Shown one piece after another: positions 35,242 to 44,163 of a stretch of 64,000 bases of DNA. The notes under the pieces are model-generated. The model saw only the letters and a program-made list of their open reading frames with translations. It ran no database searches and was not told where the DNA came from. The first letter of the stretch is position 1, and the number at the start of each line of letters is the position of its first letter. A program made the translations under genes and the position numbers. Source of the DNA: Adenophora triphylla var. japonica (taxonomy: Eukaryota; Streptophyta; Magnoliopsida; Asterales; Campanulaceae); the NCBI GenBank assembly GCA_022495995.1, contig JAFEMH010002552.1, forward strand, positions 1 through 64,000, in the 5' to 3' direction.

Positions 35242-35281
35242 GCCGTACGACTTCTTTTGCCCCCATCTCATGCCGGGCGGC
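35242..35281. promoter_or_regulatory. Palindrome pair upstream of PMD gene 1 (B)
   Basis: GCCGTACGAC lies at 35242-35251 and GCCGGGCGGC at 35272-35281, 30 bp apart. They are followed by TTCTTTTGCC and TTCTTTCGC. They are diverged copies of the LTR motif, about 150 bp upstream of the first exon. Confidence 0.5.
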
Positions 35282-35484
35282 TTCTTTCGCTCCGAGCAGA
35301 AATTACCCTTTTGCCCCTGGACTTTCCACTTGGGCATGTAATCCCCGTTATCTTTTAACCAAGATAACGTCGTTTTCAAAAGATATCCTTTATCTCCTAA
35401 GCAAATAAACTTTCTTCCCCAGTCGCCTCCGTTACTTCCGTTATAACGGGATAACGCTAGGTGACAACCTCCGAATTGTCAGAA

Positions 35485-35884
35485 CTCTAAACTTAAGCTA
35501 CCTCTATCACGAATAGAGAAGTACGCTCAAGTTCTCCTACTTAAGCTACCTCTATCACAGATAGTGAAGTATGCTCAAGTTCTCCAAACTTTAGCTACCT
35601 CTATCTCCCAGATAGTGAAGTATGCTCAAGTTCTCCTAACTTTAGCTACCTCTATCACCGATAGTGAAGTATGCTCAAGTTCTCCAAACTTAAGCTACCT
35701 CTATCACAGATAGTGAAGTATGCTCAAGTTCTCCAAACTTTAGCTACCTCTATCTCCTCGATAGTGAAGTATGCTCAAGTTCTCCAAACTTTAGCTACCT
35801 CTATCTCCTCGATAGTGAAGTATGCTCAAGTTTCCCAACTTTAGCTACCTCTATCTCCTCGATAGTGACGTAAGCTCTAGTTTC
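35485..35884. repeat. 49-bp tandem array in B
   Basis: Eight copies of a roughly 49-bp unit, AGCTACCTCTATC then GATAGTGAAGTATGCTCAAG and TTCTCCAAACTT. Each unit has a small hairpin (CTATC/GATAG). The array is between PMD gene 1 and the 3' LTR, the same place as the arrays in A and C. Confidence 0.9.
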
Positions 35885-35885
35885 C

Positions 35886-36079
35886 TCAGGTGACAACCTC
35901 CATTAATTGTCGATCAGGTGACAACCTCCATTAATTGTCAATCAGGTGACAACCTCCATTAATTGTCAATCAGGTGACAACCTCCATTAATTGTCGATCA
36001 GGTGACAACCTCCATTAATTGTCAATCAGGTGACAACCTCCATTAATTGTCAATCAGGTGACAACCTCCATTAATTGTC
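35886..36079. repeat. 28-bp tandem array in B
   Basis: Seven nearly identical copies of AGGTGACAACCTCCATTAAT plus TGTCAATC. A single diverged copy lies at about 35458, before the 49-bp array. Confidence 0.9.
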
Positions 36080-36156
36080 AAAACCCTCAAGGATCCTAGA
36101 CATCGTTCCTAACCCATCTAGTGATGCTTGAACTACGATCAAGGCTTGATTCCCCC

Positions 36157-36441
36157 GGGATACGTAGGTAGCCTTTCATAAAAGGTCCAGCCATCCGACC
36201 ACTTTGGTCACCCTGTTCCTTCGTCACTCCTCAGTGATGAAATAGCCCCTCATAAAGGTCTTTACATCCGATCACATTGGTCACTTCTAACATATCCCCA
36301 GTAGGATCAATTGCTTGACCTCCTAGGTCATTTTCTCTACTATTTCCCCAGCAAGAGACCAGTTTTCTCTTCTCTATTCCTCAGAGGATCTCTTCACAAC
36401 TACGGCCTGGCTTGATTCCTACTCGGGATACGTAGGTAGCC
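36157..36441 (+). other. Two copies of GGGATACGTAGGTAGCC near the 3' LTR of B
   Basis: The exact motif is at 36157-36173 and 36425-36441, each after CTTGATTCC. They belong to two copies of a roughly 270-bp repeat with CAGCCA.CCGACCAC.TTGGTCACCC after them. The motif is shared with A (369-397) and C (61391-61420). Confidence 0.6.
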
Positions 36442-36550
36442 TTCCAGAGGTTCAGCCACTCGACCACCTTGGTCACCCGATCCGTCTCGACATTCGCCAG
36501 ATTGGATCCTTTTCTATCGACAACCCCACTCGCCCTGCAAGTGATGTTGC

Positions 36551-36561
36551 CGAGGGGCTTC
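36551..36561 (+). other. Polypurine tract of element B
   Basis: CGAGGGGCTTC directly before the 3' LTR, identical to that of element A. Confidence 0.75.
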
Positions 36562-38296
36562 TGTAAGTACCCAAATCTGGCTCATGCCTTCCGGTTAATT
36601 TCCCCGGCAATTCCGGTAATTTCCCAGACTTTCCTGGAGTTCCGGAACAATTCCGGAACTGTTCCAAATCATATAAGGGCTGAAGGGAATGCTTCCCAAT
36701 TAAGAAACACGTTTTTCTTAATTTGGGAAAGGTTCTAGAATTGCCACCTTGCATGATTCTAGAAACATGCTGAGTCACAAGGGATAATGCCGCACGGCTG
36801 CATTAGCCAAGGATCTCTGGCCGCACGGCTTCATTGGCGATTCCTGCATCGCCTATAAATAGAGCCCTCCTCTACCCATTTTACATACGAAAAACACACA
36901 CCACACTCCATATTCAGACTCAAAAATACTCCTAAATCTTGCTGGGAATCCCAAGGGTTGAAGAAGCAAGCCAAGAAGCCACCTCCCTCCTCCTTGAAGA
37001 TTCCAAAGTTGGTCCTTTCACCTAGCTCCACCTAAAGAAGAAGAGGCCACCATTGGTAACCTCTCACTCCCTAACCTTGCATTCTAATTGCTCTATGTGA
37101 ATTAAATTGCTCCTTGCATTCGTATATTGTTATTATCTTTGCTTGGGACTTGGTAGTTTATCATTAAAGATCATATCTTTATCATATCCCCTTTCCCCAT
37201 TTGCATCCTTTGCATGAATTAGGCATCATTTGTCATTAAAAATGTAATCTTTGAATCAAAGGTGCATCCTTTGCACCTAAAAAACCCACTTTTACATAAA
37301 AATGTCATCTTTATGCATCCTTTGCTCATAAAAATCAAGTCTTTACAATAAAATGCATCCTTTGCACATAAAATCCATTTTCATGCATCCTTTGCATTAA
37401 AGGTCATTCCTTCATCATAAAAATGCATCCTTTGCTTTTCAAAATGCAATCTTTATGCATCCTTTGCATATTAAATGCTAATTTCCTCATCAAAATGCAT
37501 CCTTTGCATAAAAATCATGTCTTTACATCAAAATGCATCCTTTGCAAACCAAAATGCTTCCTTTGCAAATCAAATGCATCCTTTGCAACCCAAAAATGTC
37601 ATCATTTCACTAAAAATGTCATTTTTTACATGCATTCCCCCATGTCCCCATTGGCAACCTTGGAACGGACCGGTGTAAAGATCCTATCTTTATATTCGTT
37701 TCTTTCATAAAATGTTCCATAATCTCTTTAGAAAGGGACTACCTTGAACCCTACATCTCCGATTATCACTTAAGACGAGCCTGAAGCATTCATATAAGCT
37801 CGATCGTCTTAATGTGTAGGATTGATGGGCTAAGGACATTCCTTCCTAAAGAACCTCATTTTTGGGCTATAAAAGAGAGTCCTTCTCTCGATCACGCAAG
37901 TCCCGAGATTAAAAATGCGATGATCACAAGTCCAAGATGAGGACGGGATCAAAATCTCGAATACATAAAATCCAAGAAATCCCGAGCGACAACCAATAAA
38001 TGGTTTGTACGTCCGGAAGACAACTTGGGACATTCCCTCCCCTTTTATTCAAACACATGCACACAAGAAAGCACGCAAGCAAGCAAAATAAACGGAATCT
38101 AGGGAGACTTGCTACGACAAGGCACCTTGGGTGAACGACGATCTGTTCTTCCCAAGGGGTAACTTAACCTCGGAACCCATAAATCCTTTTTTTCAAAGTT
38201 TTGAGGAAATCAAAATGGCGTGGCGACTCCGTTTTTCAAATTAAACCGGATGTCTTCAAACTCGCGTGAATCCACAAATTTGGGCACACATTCACA
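36562..38296 (+). repeat. 3' LTR of element B
   Basis: The LTR is 1735 bp and nearly identical to 21904-23660, with the same palindrome pair (36789, 36820), TATA box (36854) and internal PBS-like TGGCGACTCC (38221-38230). It ends CACATTCACA, followed by the CAAAT duplication. Confidence 0.9.
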
Positions 38297-38677
38297 CAAA
38301 TGTAATTCTATATTTTTTCATTGTCTTTCCCTTTTTAACTTTCCTTTTTAACTCAGAAGTAGCTCGAGAAAAAAATTAAATTTCTTCCCTTTCTTTTACT
38401 TTCCTTCCCCTCCATTTCTTTCTCTTTCCTTCCCCTCCCTTCGTTGTAACTCGGGAGCATTCCCTTCCCTTTTTCTTCCTTTGAAACTTCGGAGTAAGGC
38501 CTTAAGGGTCCGCTCCTGAGTTTCAAAGGCAAATACTAAATACAGAGACTCAATTTTCAGGAAAGTAAGTAAATTATCAAAATAGCCTTTTATATACCTA
38601 ATTTTTTTTATTCACTCATTCAATTTTCCCTCTTTCCAGTCTCTCTCTTACGACGATTGACGACGACGACAACGAAA

Positions 38678-38782
38678 ATGGCTAGAGTAAAAATTTCGAA
38701 GGTCCCTTCCGGAGTTGGCGCCGCCGTTGCCGCCACTGCTATCGCCGTCGGAGCTTCTTCTAGCACCGTGCCTGTAAAGAAG
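38678..38782 (+). pseudogene. Possible captured first exon in the Harbinger-like element
   Basis: An ATG in a good context (ACGAAAATGGCT) opens a short frame: MARVKISKVPSGVGAAVAAT, then a run of Ala/Val/Ser and PVKK, followed by GTAATTT, a possible splice donor at 38783. Upstream are CT-rich leader-like sequences. Base and codon use look unlike the surrounding element, so a captured gene fragment is plausible. I do not recognise the gene. Confidence 0.35.
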
Positions 38783-38825
38783 GTAATTTAAACCTATCGT
38801 ATGAACTGGGTTTAGAGGCAGAAAG

Positions 38826-39100
38826 CATCTCGTATGAACTCACACGAGACACATCTCGTGTGAACTCATACGAGACTCATCTCGTATGAACTCACACGAG
38901 ATGTGTCTCGTGTGAGTACATACGAGATGTAATCTATAATCTCGTGTATATGTACACGAGTCATCACGTGTACATATACACGAGATGTAATCTATAATCT
39001 CGTGTATATATACACGAGATATCTCGTGTGCGTACACGAGTCATCACGTGTACATATACACGAGATTATAGATTACATCTCGTGTATACTTACACGAGAC
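38826..39100. repeat. Dense palindromic CTCGTGT/ACACGAG array
   Basis: Over a dozen alternating copies of CTCGTGT and its complement ACACGAG, plus CTCGTATG/CATACGAG, are arranged as nested inverted repeats. ATGTAATCTATAATCTCGTG recurs in both orientations (about 38927 and 39057). The stretch should fold into long hairpins. Confidence 0.75.
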
Positions 39101-39787
39101 GAGCAAGGGCAGCGTTGGAATATTTCGTTCCATGTATATAATTTTCTCTGTATATAACAATATCCGTTTCAAAGGAAGAGAAAAGAAAGGAAGAGGAGAG
39201 AAGAGAAGAGAAGGGAAAAGTAAAGAAGAGAAGGAAATTTAATATTTTCAAGACATGCTCCTAAGTTAGGATGGAAATTAAAGTAAATTACATTTATACC
39301 CTTAATGAAAGTGAAAAAAATGTTATATTTGAAGGGTAAAATAGGTATAACAAAAATATTTGTTAATAAAATTTTATTTCCTTCCAATTTCTCCCACTTT
39401 TGGAAGCAAAGTGTAGGAGGAAAAATTCATAAAATTTTCTTTTCCTTTCCTTTCACTTCTTCCCTTAAGAAACTCGGGAGCACACCTTGACCTTGACCTT
39501 AATTTTCTCCGGCTTCCTTTCCTTTCTCTCAATTTTTTAAACTCGGAACGCACCCTAATAAAGAAAGGGAAACAATCTCAGAACGAACCCTTCTCTATTT
39601 TGAATAACACAAAACCGCTCGATTTCACCGTCGCCGGAGCAAATGAGACGGTGAGCTTCCTTTTCAACGTTTGATATCAGCCATAATCAAGGCCCTAATC
39701 TGGTATTCCACTATCTCCAAAACTATGCACAAATTCATGTTTCTGCAGTTTCTTTTGATTAATATATCTATATGATCCTTCATTTCT

Positions 39788-41671
39788 ATGATGAACCATA
39801 TTTCAGTCACGCCTATCACTAAATTTCTCCCCAAATCTGTCTCGATCCAAATTCTGAACCTCCGTTTTCTTTACAAATTAGCATCTTCATCTCTCCAAAC
39901 ACTAGGTGAACCTAATCCTAGTTCACTTTCAAACCCACTTTACAATTTTCTCCCTCCTACTCAAAATCCCAACAACATAGTTGACCTAATTTGCTCCAGT
40001 CTCAAGCAAAATGATTCAGAAATTATCCTTCTCAAGGATGAAATTCAGGATATCCTTCCTCACTTGGGTACCCGGGAAATTTCCAGGGTTTTGCTCAGAT
40101 GCCAATCTGATTCATCTGCAGCACTAGTTTTCTTCAACTGGGTCAAGAATGAACTGGGGTTTAAACCCGATATTCGGAACTACTGTCTGATTTTGCATAT
40201 ATTAACTTGGTCTCGGAAATACCCTCAAACAATGAAAGTATTGTCTGAGCTTATAAGGTTGAATAGAGGTCTCGTTGGACCAGAAGACGTTTTTCAGAAC
40301 TTGGTTGATTGTTCTGAGGAATGTAGTTGGGAGCCGGTTGTTTTTGATATGCTTCTCAAGGCATATCTTAAAGCTGGTATGGTACGAGAGGGGTTGAAAA
40401 CTTTTAGGAAGATGGTCAAGGTTGGGTTTGTTCCTAGTGTCATTTCAATCAATTTTCTTTTGGATGGGCTTCTGAAATCGAATTGTATTGACCAGTGTTG
40501 GGAAGTCTATGAAGAGATGGGGAAAGTTGGGGTGCATGCTAATACACACACGTTCAATATATTGACTTGTGTTTTGTGCAGAGGTAGAGATGTGGATAAG
40601 GTGAATGAGTTCTTGGAAAAAATGGAAGAAGAAGGATTCATTCCAGATATTGTCACGTATAATACTTTATTAGATAACTATTGTAAGAACGGAAAGCTGA
40701 AAGATGCTCTTTATTTGTATAAAATTATGTATATAAGACATATCATTCCCGATTTGGTTTCACATACTATATTGATTTATGGTTTCTGCAAAGAAGGGAA
40801 TGTAAGGGAGGCTCATAAGCTCTTTCACCGTATGGTTAGTATTGGCCTGAATCCAGATATTGTCTCGTACAATACTCTTATGTGGGGTTACTGCAAGGAG
40901 GGTATGATGCGTGAAGCAAGGTTGTTGTTGCAAGGTATGATAGGAAATAAGGTGTCCCCTGACAATTTCACCTGTTCTATGTTAGTTGAAGGTTATGAGA
41001 AACAGAATGCATTGATTTCATCTGTAAATGTTGTTGTAGAGCTTCACAGGTTTGGAATTCCAGTCTCTCGAGATATAAATGCTTATTTAGTTCTTGCTTT
41101 GTGTCGAGAAAGTAGGCCATTTGCAGCTAAGAGCCTTTTGGAACGAATGTCTCAAGATGGCCAAGTACCTGATCTTGAAATTTATAATCAATTGATTGAT
41201 TCCTTTTCTAATTGTAATTGTCTAGAGGAAGCATTGCAACTGAAATCTGAGATGGTTTCTAAGAATATAAAGCCCAATTTATTGACATATAGAGCTGTTA
41301 TAGGCTGTCTTTGTAGATCAAATAAAAGTGTGGAGGGCGAATTATTGATGAGAGAAATGGTTGAAGCTGGCATCATCCCTGATGTGACAATCTGCAGATC
41401 AATGATAATTGGTCTCTGCAATGAAAGGAACATCACTAGGGCAGAATCATTGTTAAGTTTTCTAGCAGAGGAGTTTAAACTTTTTGACACGGAATGCTAT
41501 AACGCTCTCATCAGAATTTTGGGCAAGGAAGGCAACATTGATAAGTTAATTGAACTTCAGGATAGGTTGCTCAAAGTCGGTGTAGCACCAAATAGCCTGA
41601 GTTTTATGTATGCAATTGATGGATTGTCAAGAGAAATGGGTATTGAAAAACTCACTCTCCTCGAAGAGTGA
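39788..41671 (+). CDS. P-class pentatricopeptide repeat protein (intact)
   Basis: A 627-residue intronless frame. P-class PPR proteins bind organellar RNA, one base per roughly 35-residue repeat, and act in RNA processing, stability or translation. The N-terminus (MMNHISVTPITKFLPKSVSI) is poor in acidic residues and rich in Ser/Lys/hydrophobics, fitting a mitochondrial or plastid transit peptide. Repeats run from about residue 185 to the end; clear units are DIVTYNTLLDNYCKNGKLKD, DIVSYNTLMWGYCKEGMMRE and NLLTYRAVIGCLCRSNKSVE. A unit before the array (ALVFFNWVKNELGFKPDIRN) is usual for the class. There is no E/DYW extension. ATG 39788 gives the complete transit region; the next base block upstream has stops. 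A near-identical, frameshifted copy lies at 50992-52871. I recall At5g40400 as similar, but this is unverified. Confidence 0.9.
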   Translation: MMNHISVTPITKFLPKSVSIQILNLRFLYKLASSSLQTLGEPNPSSLSNPLYNFLPPTQNPNNIVDLICSSLKQNDSEIILLKDEIQDILPHLGTREISRVLLRCQSDSSAALVFFNWVKNELGFKPDIRNYCLILHILTWSRKYPQTMKVLSELIRLNRGLVGPEDVFQNLVDCSEECSWEPVVFDMLLKAYLKAGMVREGLKTFRKMVKVGFVPSVISINFLLDGLLKSNCIDQCWEVYEEMGKVGVHANTHTFNILTCVLCRGRDVDKVNEFLEKMEEEGFIPDIVTYNTLLDNYCKNGKLKDALYLYKIMYIRHIIPDLVSHTILIYGFCKEGNVREAHKLFHRMVSIGLNPDIVSYNTLMWGYCKEGMMREARLLLQGMIGNKVSPDNFTCSMLVEGYEKQNALISSVNVVVELHRFGIPVSRDINAYLVLALCRESRPFAAKSLLERMSQDGQVPDLEIYNQLIDSFSNCNCLEEALQLKSEMVSKNIKPNLLTYRAVIGCLCRSNKSVEGELLMREMVEAGIIPDVTICRSMIIGLCNERNITRAESLLSFLAEEFKLFDTECYNALIRILGKEGNIDKLIELQDRLLKVGVAPNSLSFMYAIDGLSREMGIEKLTLLEE

Positions 41672-42138
41672 AATATGGTTTGAAGTATGTGGCTGTCTAT
41701 CGGAGAGGGCAAGGGACCTGGAGTTGAAGGGAAGCTGTGATTGCAGTAGGAATATTGGGGCAGTAGAAGGATGTGACAATGTAGCCTGCAGATAACCAGT
41801 GGCAATTGTGTAAGAAGATTTTGAAACATGTTATTATCACTCCTAGTATTTCACGAGTTCAAGAAAGTTGCGGCTGCTGCTTCTGTTAATACGTTGCATC
41901 CTGGTAACTCCAATGATTATTTTCCTTTTTCTTTCTGCTTTCTGTTTTCATGTCTGCTTATACTACTTAAAGAAAAGCAAGGTCACAATCTACTCCTGCC
42001 ATCCTACTAATGAGCTCGTCTCTGGTCACCTAGAAATCACTCATCCTCCAGAAGCTAGTGAGGAAGACTCCTGCAGTGTCTGTGTAACTGACCTAAAGTA
42101 TACATTTGCATAACTGATGTTCTTGTTACTCCTACAAA

Positions 42139-42420
42139 ATCCTCCATCTTTCCCATAATGATAGTCCTATTTAATTATTCTGACATTTTAACAACTTATT
42201 TCCATTTCAATCACTAACCTTAATGAAGTTTAACTATTACTCTATTAATCCCTCTTCTTCCTTGGTTGGTTCTCATCCTCTCCTCTTCCCCTCTTATTCC
42301 TTGGTTGTCAACTTTGGAAGTTTAATGATTTTAATCCAACAGTTTTAGAAATGGGATTATCTTTTTGAGACAAACAAAAAATTGGCAAATGGGAACATTT
42401 TTATGGGACGGGGAGAGTAT
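42139..42420. mobile_element. Stowaway-like MITE after PPR copy 1
   Basis: The ends are inverted repeats: ATCCTCCATCTTTCCCATAA near 42139 and TTTTTATGGGACGGGGAGAG near 42398-42416. The CTCC...GGAG TIR with TA context is typical of Stowaway/mariner MITEs. The duplication shared with copy 2 stops inside its right end. Confidence 0.6.
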
Positions 42421-42594
42421 CCATTTTAAGGTCTCACTGTTTTGAATCTGACATGGCAGCTATTTATAACGTAACATACAGTTAGAATCTAACTGGATTC
42501 ACTATGGGAACTCCGTCTGGCACAGCTGAGGCGGGAAGAGAATATTAGCTCTCTTGTTGTCCATTGAACTTCATGACTGTTCAGGAATGATCAT

Positions 42595-44163
42595 TTCTTC
42601 AGGAATGATCATTTCAGAAATGATCAAGTTGTTATAACGTACAGTGTACTTATCAATGGTCTTATGAAAATGGAGAAATTTGATGATGCCAATTTTGTTT
42701 TGAAAGAAATGACAGAAAAGGGGTTTGTCCCTAATGAGGTTGTTTACAATTCACTGATTGATGGGTATTGCCGTAAATGGAATATGAGGAATGCATTAAA
42801 GGTCAGGGATGAAATGCTGTCAAAAGGCTATAATCCTAACTCAGTTACTTTCAATTCTCTTATTCATGGATTCTGCAGAGCTGATCAAATGGACCAAGCT
42901 GAAATGCTTTTGTTGGAGATGGTATCAATGAGTTTATCCATAAATGTAAGTGCTTTTACTTCTGTCATTCACTTGCTCTGTATGAATTCTAGGATGGACT
43001 CTGCCATTCGATTTATAAATGAAATGTTATTAAGGGATTTAAGACCCAACGATCCTTTGCTCACAGCTACAGTTTGTGAGCTGTGTAAGCAGGGAAAGCA
43101 TTCAGAAGCAGTTGACCTTTGGTTTAAACTATTGAAAAAAGGGTTTTCTGCAAACATAGCTACTTCAAATGCTCTCATTCATGGACTTTTTGAAGCAGGT
43201 AAAATAGGAGAGGCTCGCAGGCTTCTTAAAGAGATGTTACAGAGCAGTTTGAAGTGGGACAGAGTTACGTATCACACCCTGATCTCAAGTTGTTGCAACG
43301 AGGGTAAAGTGGAAGAAGGTTTTAAACTAAAGGAAAAGATGATTAATGAAGGAATTTTACCAGACACTTCTACCCACAGTTCGCTGATACGTGGTCTGTT
43401 CAAGATGGGCAAAATGGACGAAGCTTTGAAGCTTATGAATGCCTGCCAAGAGGATGGACTGATTCCCGATGTCCATACATATGCAATCGTGATAGATGGA
43501 TTGTGCCAAGCTGAGAAAATTGAAGAGGGTAAAATTCTTTTCAACAAGTTGATTGCTCAGAAAATTGAGCTGAATTCTGTTATTTTTAATATACTTATTA
43601 GGGCATATTCTAGAAGTGGAAATATGACAGAGGCTTTTAGACTTCGTAATGATATGAGGACCAGAGGCATTTTGCCGACTCCTCTCACATACTCTTCTCT
43701 GATACATGGATTGTGTAGTAGTGGATGCGTTCAAGATGCAAAACTCCTAATTGATGAGATGAGGAAGGAGGGTTTGCTGCCAAATGTCTTCTCTTATACT
43801 GCACTAATTGGTGGTTATTGTAAGCTAGGTCAAATGGATGAAGTGAGCAGTGTATTGCAGGAAATGTCCTCTTATGGGATACACCCTAATAAGATTACCT
43901 ATACCATCATGATTGATGGGTATTGCAAATCTGGGAAAGTGGACGTAGCTGAAAAGCTCCTTTTGAAGATGAAGGACAAGGGAATAGTTCCAGATACCGT
44001 CACTTATAATGCATTTACAAATGGGCTGTGCAAGGAAGGGAAGATGGAGGAGGCCTTCGACATATGCGATCATATGACTCAGAGTGGAGCAGATGTGGAT
44101 GACATAACATCAACTACCTTAATTGATGGCTGGAAGCAGCAGTCCACAAGTAGAAAACAATAA
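42595..44163 (+). pseudogene. 5'-truncated P-class PPR gene
   Basis: The frame already reads as a PPR repeat (QVVITYSVLINGLMKMEKFD) before its first ATG at 42664, so the N-terminal half, including any transit peptide, is missing. From 42664 a 499-residue frame contains about 13 tandem 35-residue PPR units (VVYNSLIDGYCRKWNMRNAL through TVTYNAFTNGLCKEGKMEEA) and ends DITSTTLIDGWKQQ. The repeat order resembles the C-terminal part of Arabidopsis At4g19440 as I recall it. It is not related by recent duplication to the gene at 39788, whose repeats differ. Just upstream a 20-bp sequence (CAGGAATGATCATTTC) is repeated at the break. It may be a pseudogene or have an undetected upstream exon. Confidence 0.65.

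Larger units (their letters stand above)
21904..38296 (+). mobile_element. Full-length Tat-type Ty3/gypsy retrotransposon B
   Basis: The element is 16,393 bp with LTRs 21904-23660 and 36562-38296. It has TGTAAGTACCC...CACA ends, a CAAAT duplication, primer site, polypurine tract, pol on the plus strand and two PMD genes on the minus strand. The two LTRs are close to identical by eye apart from scattered substitutions and short indels (one of about 12 bp near 21965), implying a fairly young insertion. Even so, every coding region has frameshifts, and neither a recognisable protease nor a gag core is present. It was probably mobilised by another element. Confidence 0.9.
38506..39555. mobile_element. 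Harbinger-like non-autonomous element in copy 1
   Basis: Terminal inverted repeats are GGGTCCGCTCCTGAGTTT (38506) and AAACTCGGAACGCACCC (ending 39555), flanked by TAA on both sides (38503-38505, 39556-39558). Copy 2 reads GGCCTTAAGAAAGAAAGGG across the same point (about 50757-50775), with no insert. The 3-bp TWA duplication fits PIF/Harbinger. It carries no transposase, but does carry a possible captured exon and a dense palindrome array. Confidence 0.7.
38302..42420 (+). repeat. PPR-bearing duplication, copy 1
   Basis: Outside inserted elements this block is about 98-99% identical by eye to 50556-53603. It contains the rest of a Tourist-like MITE, the intact PPR gene, its 3' flank and a Stowaway-like MITE. 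Copy 1 additionally carries element B (to its left) and a 1,050-bp Harbinger-like insertion (38506-39555). Both insertion sites are empty in copy 2. Confidence 0.9.

Noticed and set aside
35485..36079. CRISPR-like array
   Set aside because: The units are contiguous tandem repeats without unique spacers, in a plant retrotransposon.
39788..44163. One long PPR gene joining 39788-41671 and 42595-44163
   Set aside because: The first ORF has a natural end and its 3' flank is present after copy 2 as well, which has no second PPR array; repeat sequences also point to two different PPR genes.
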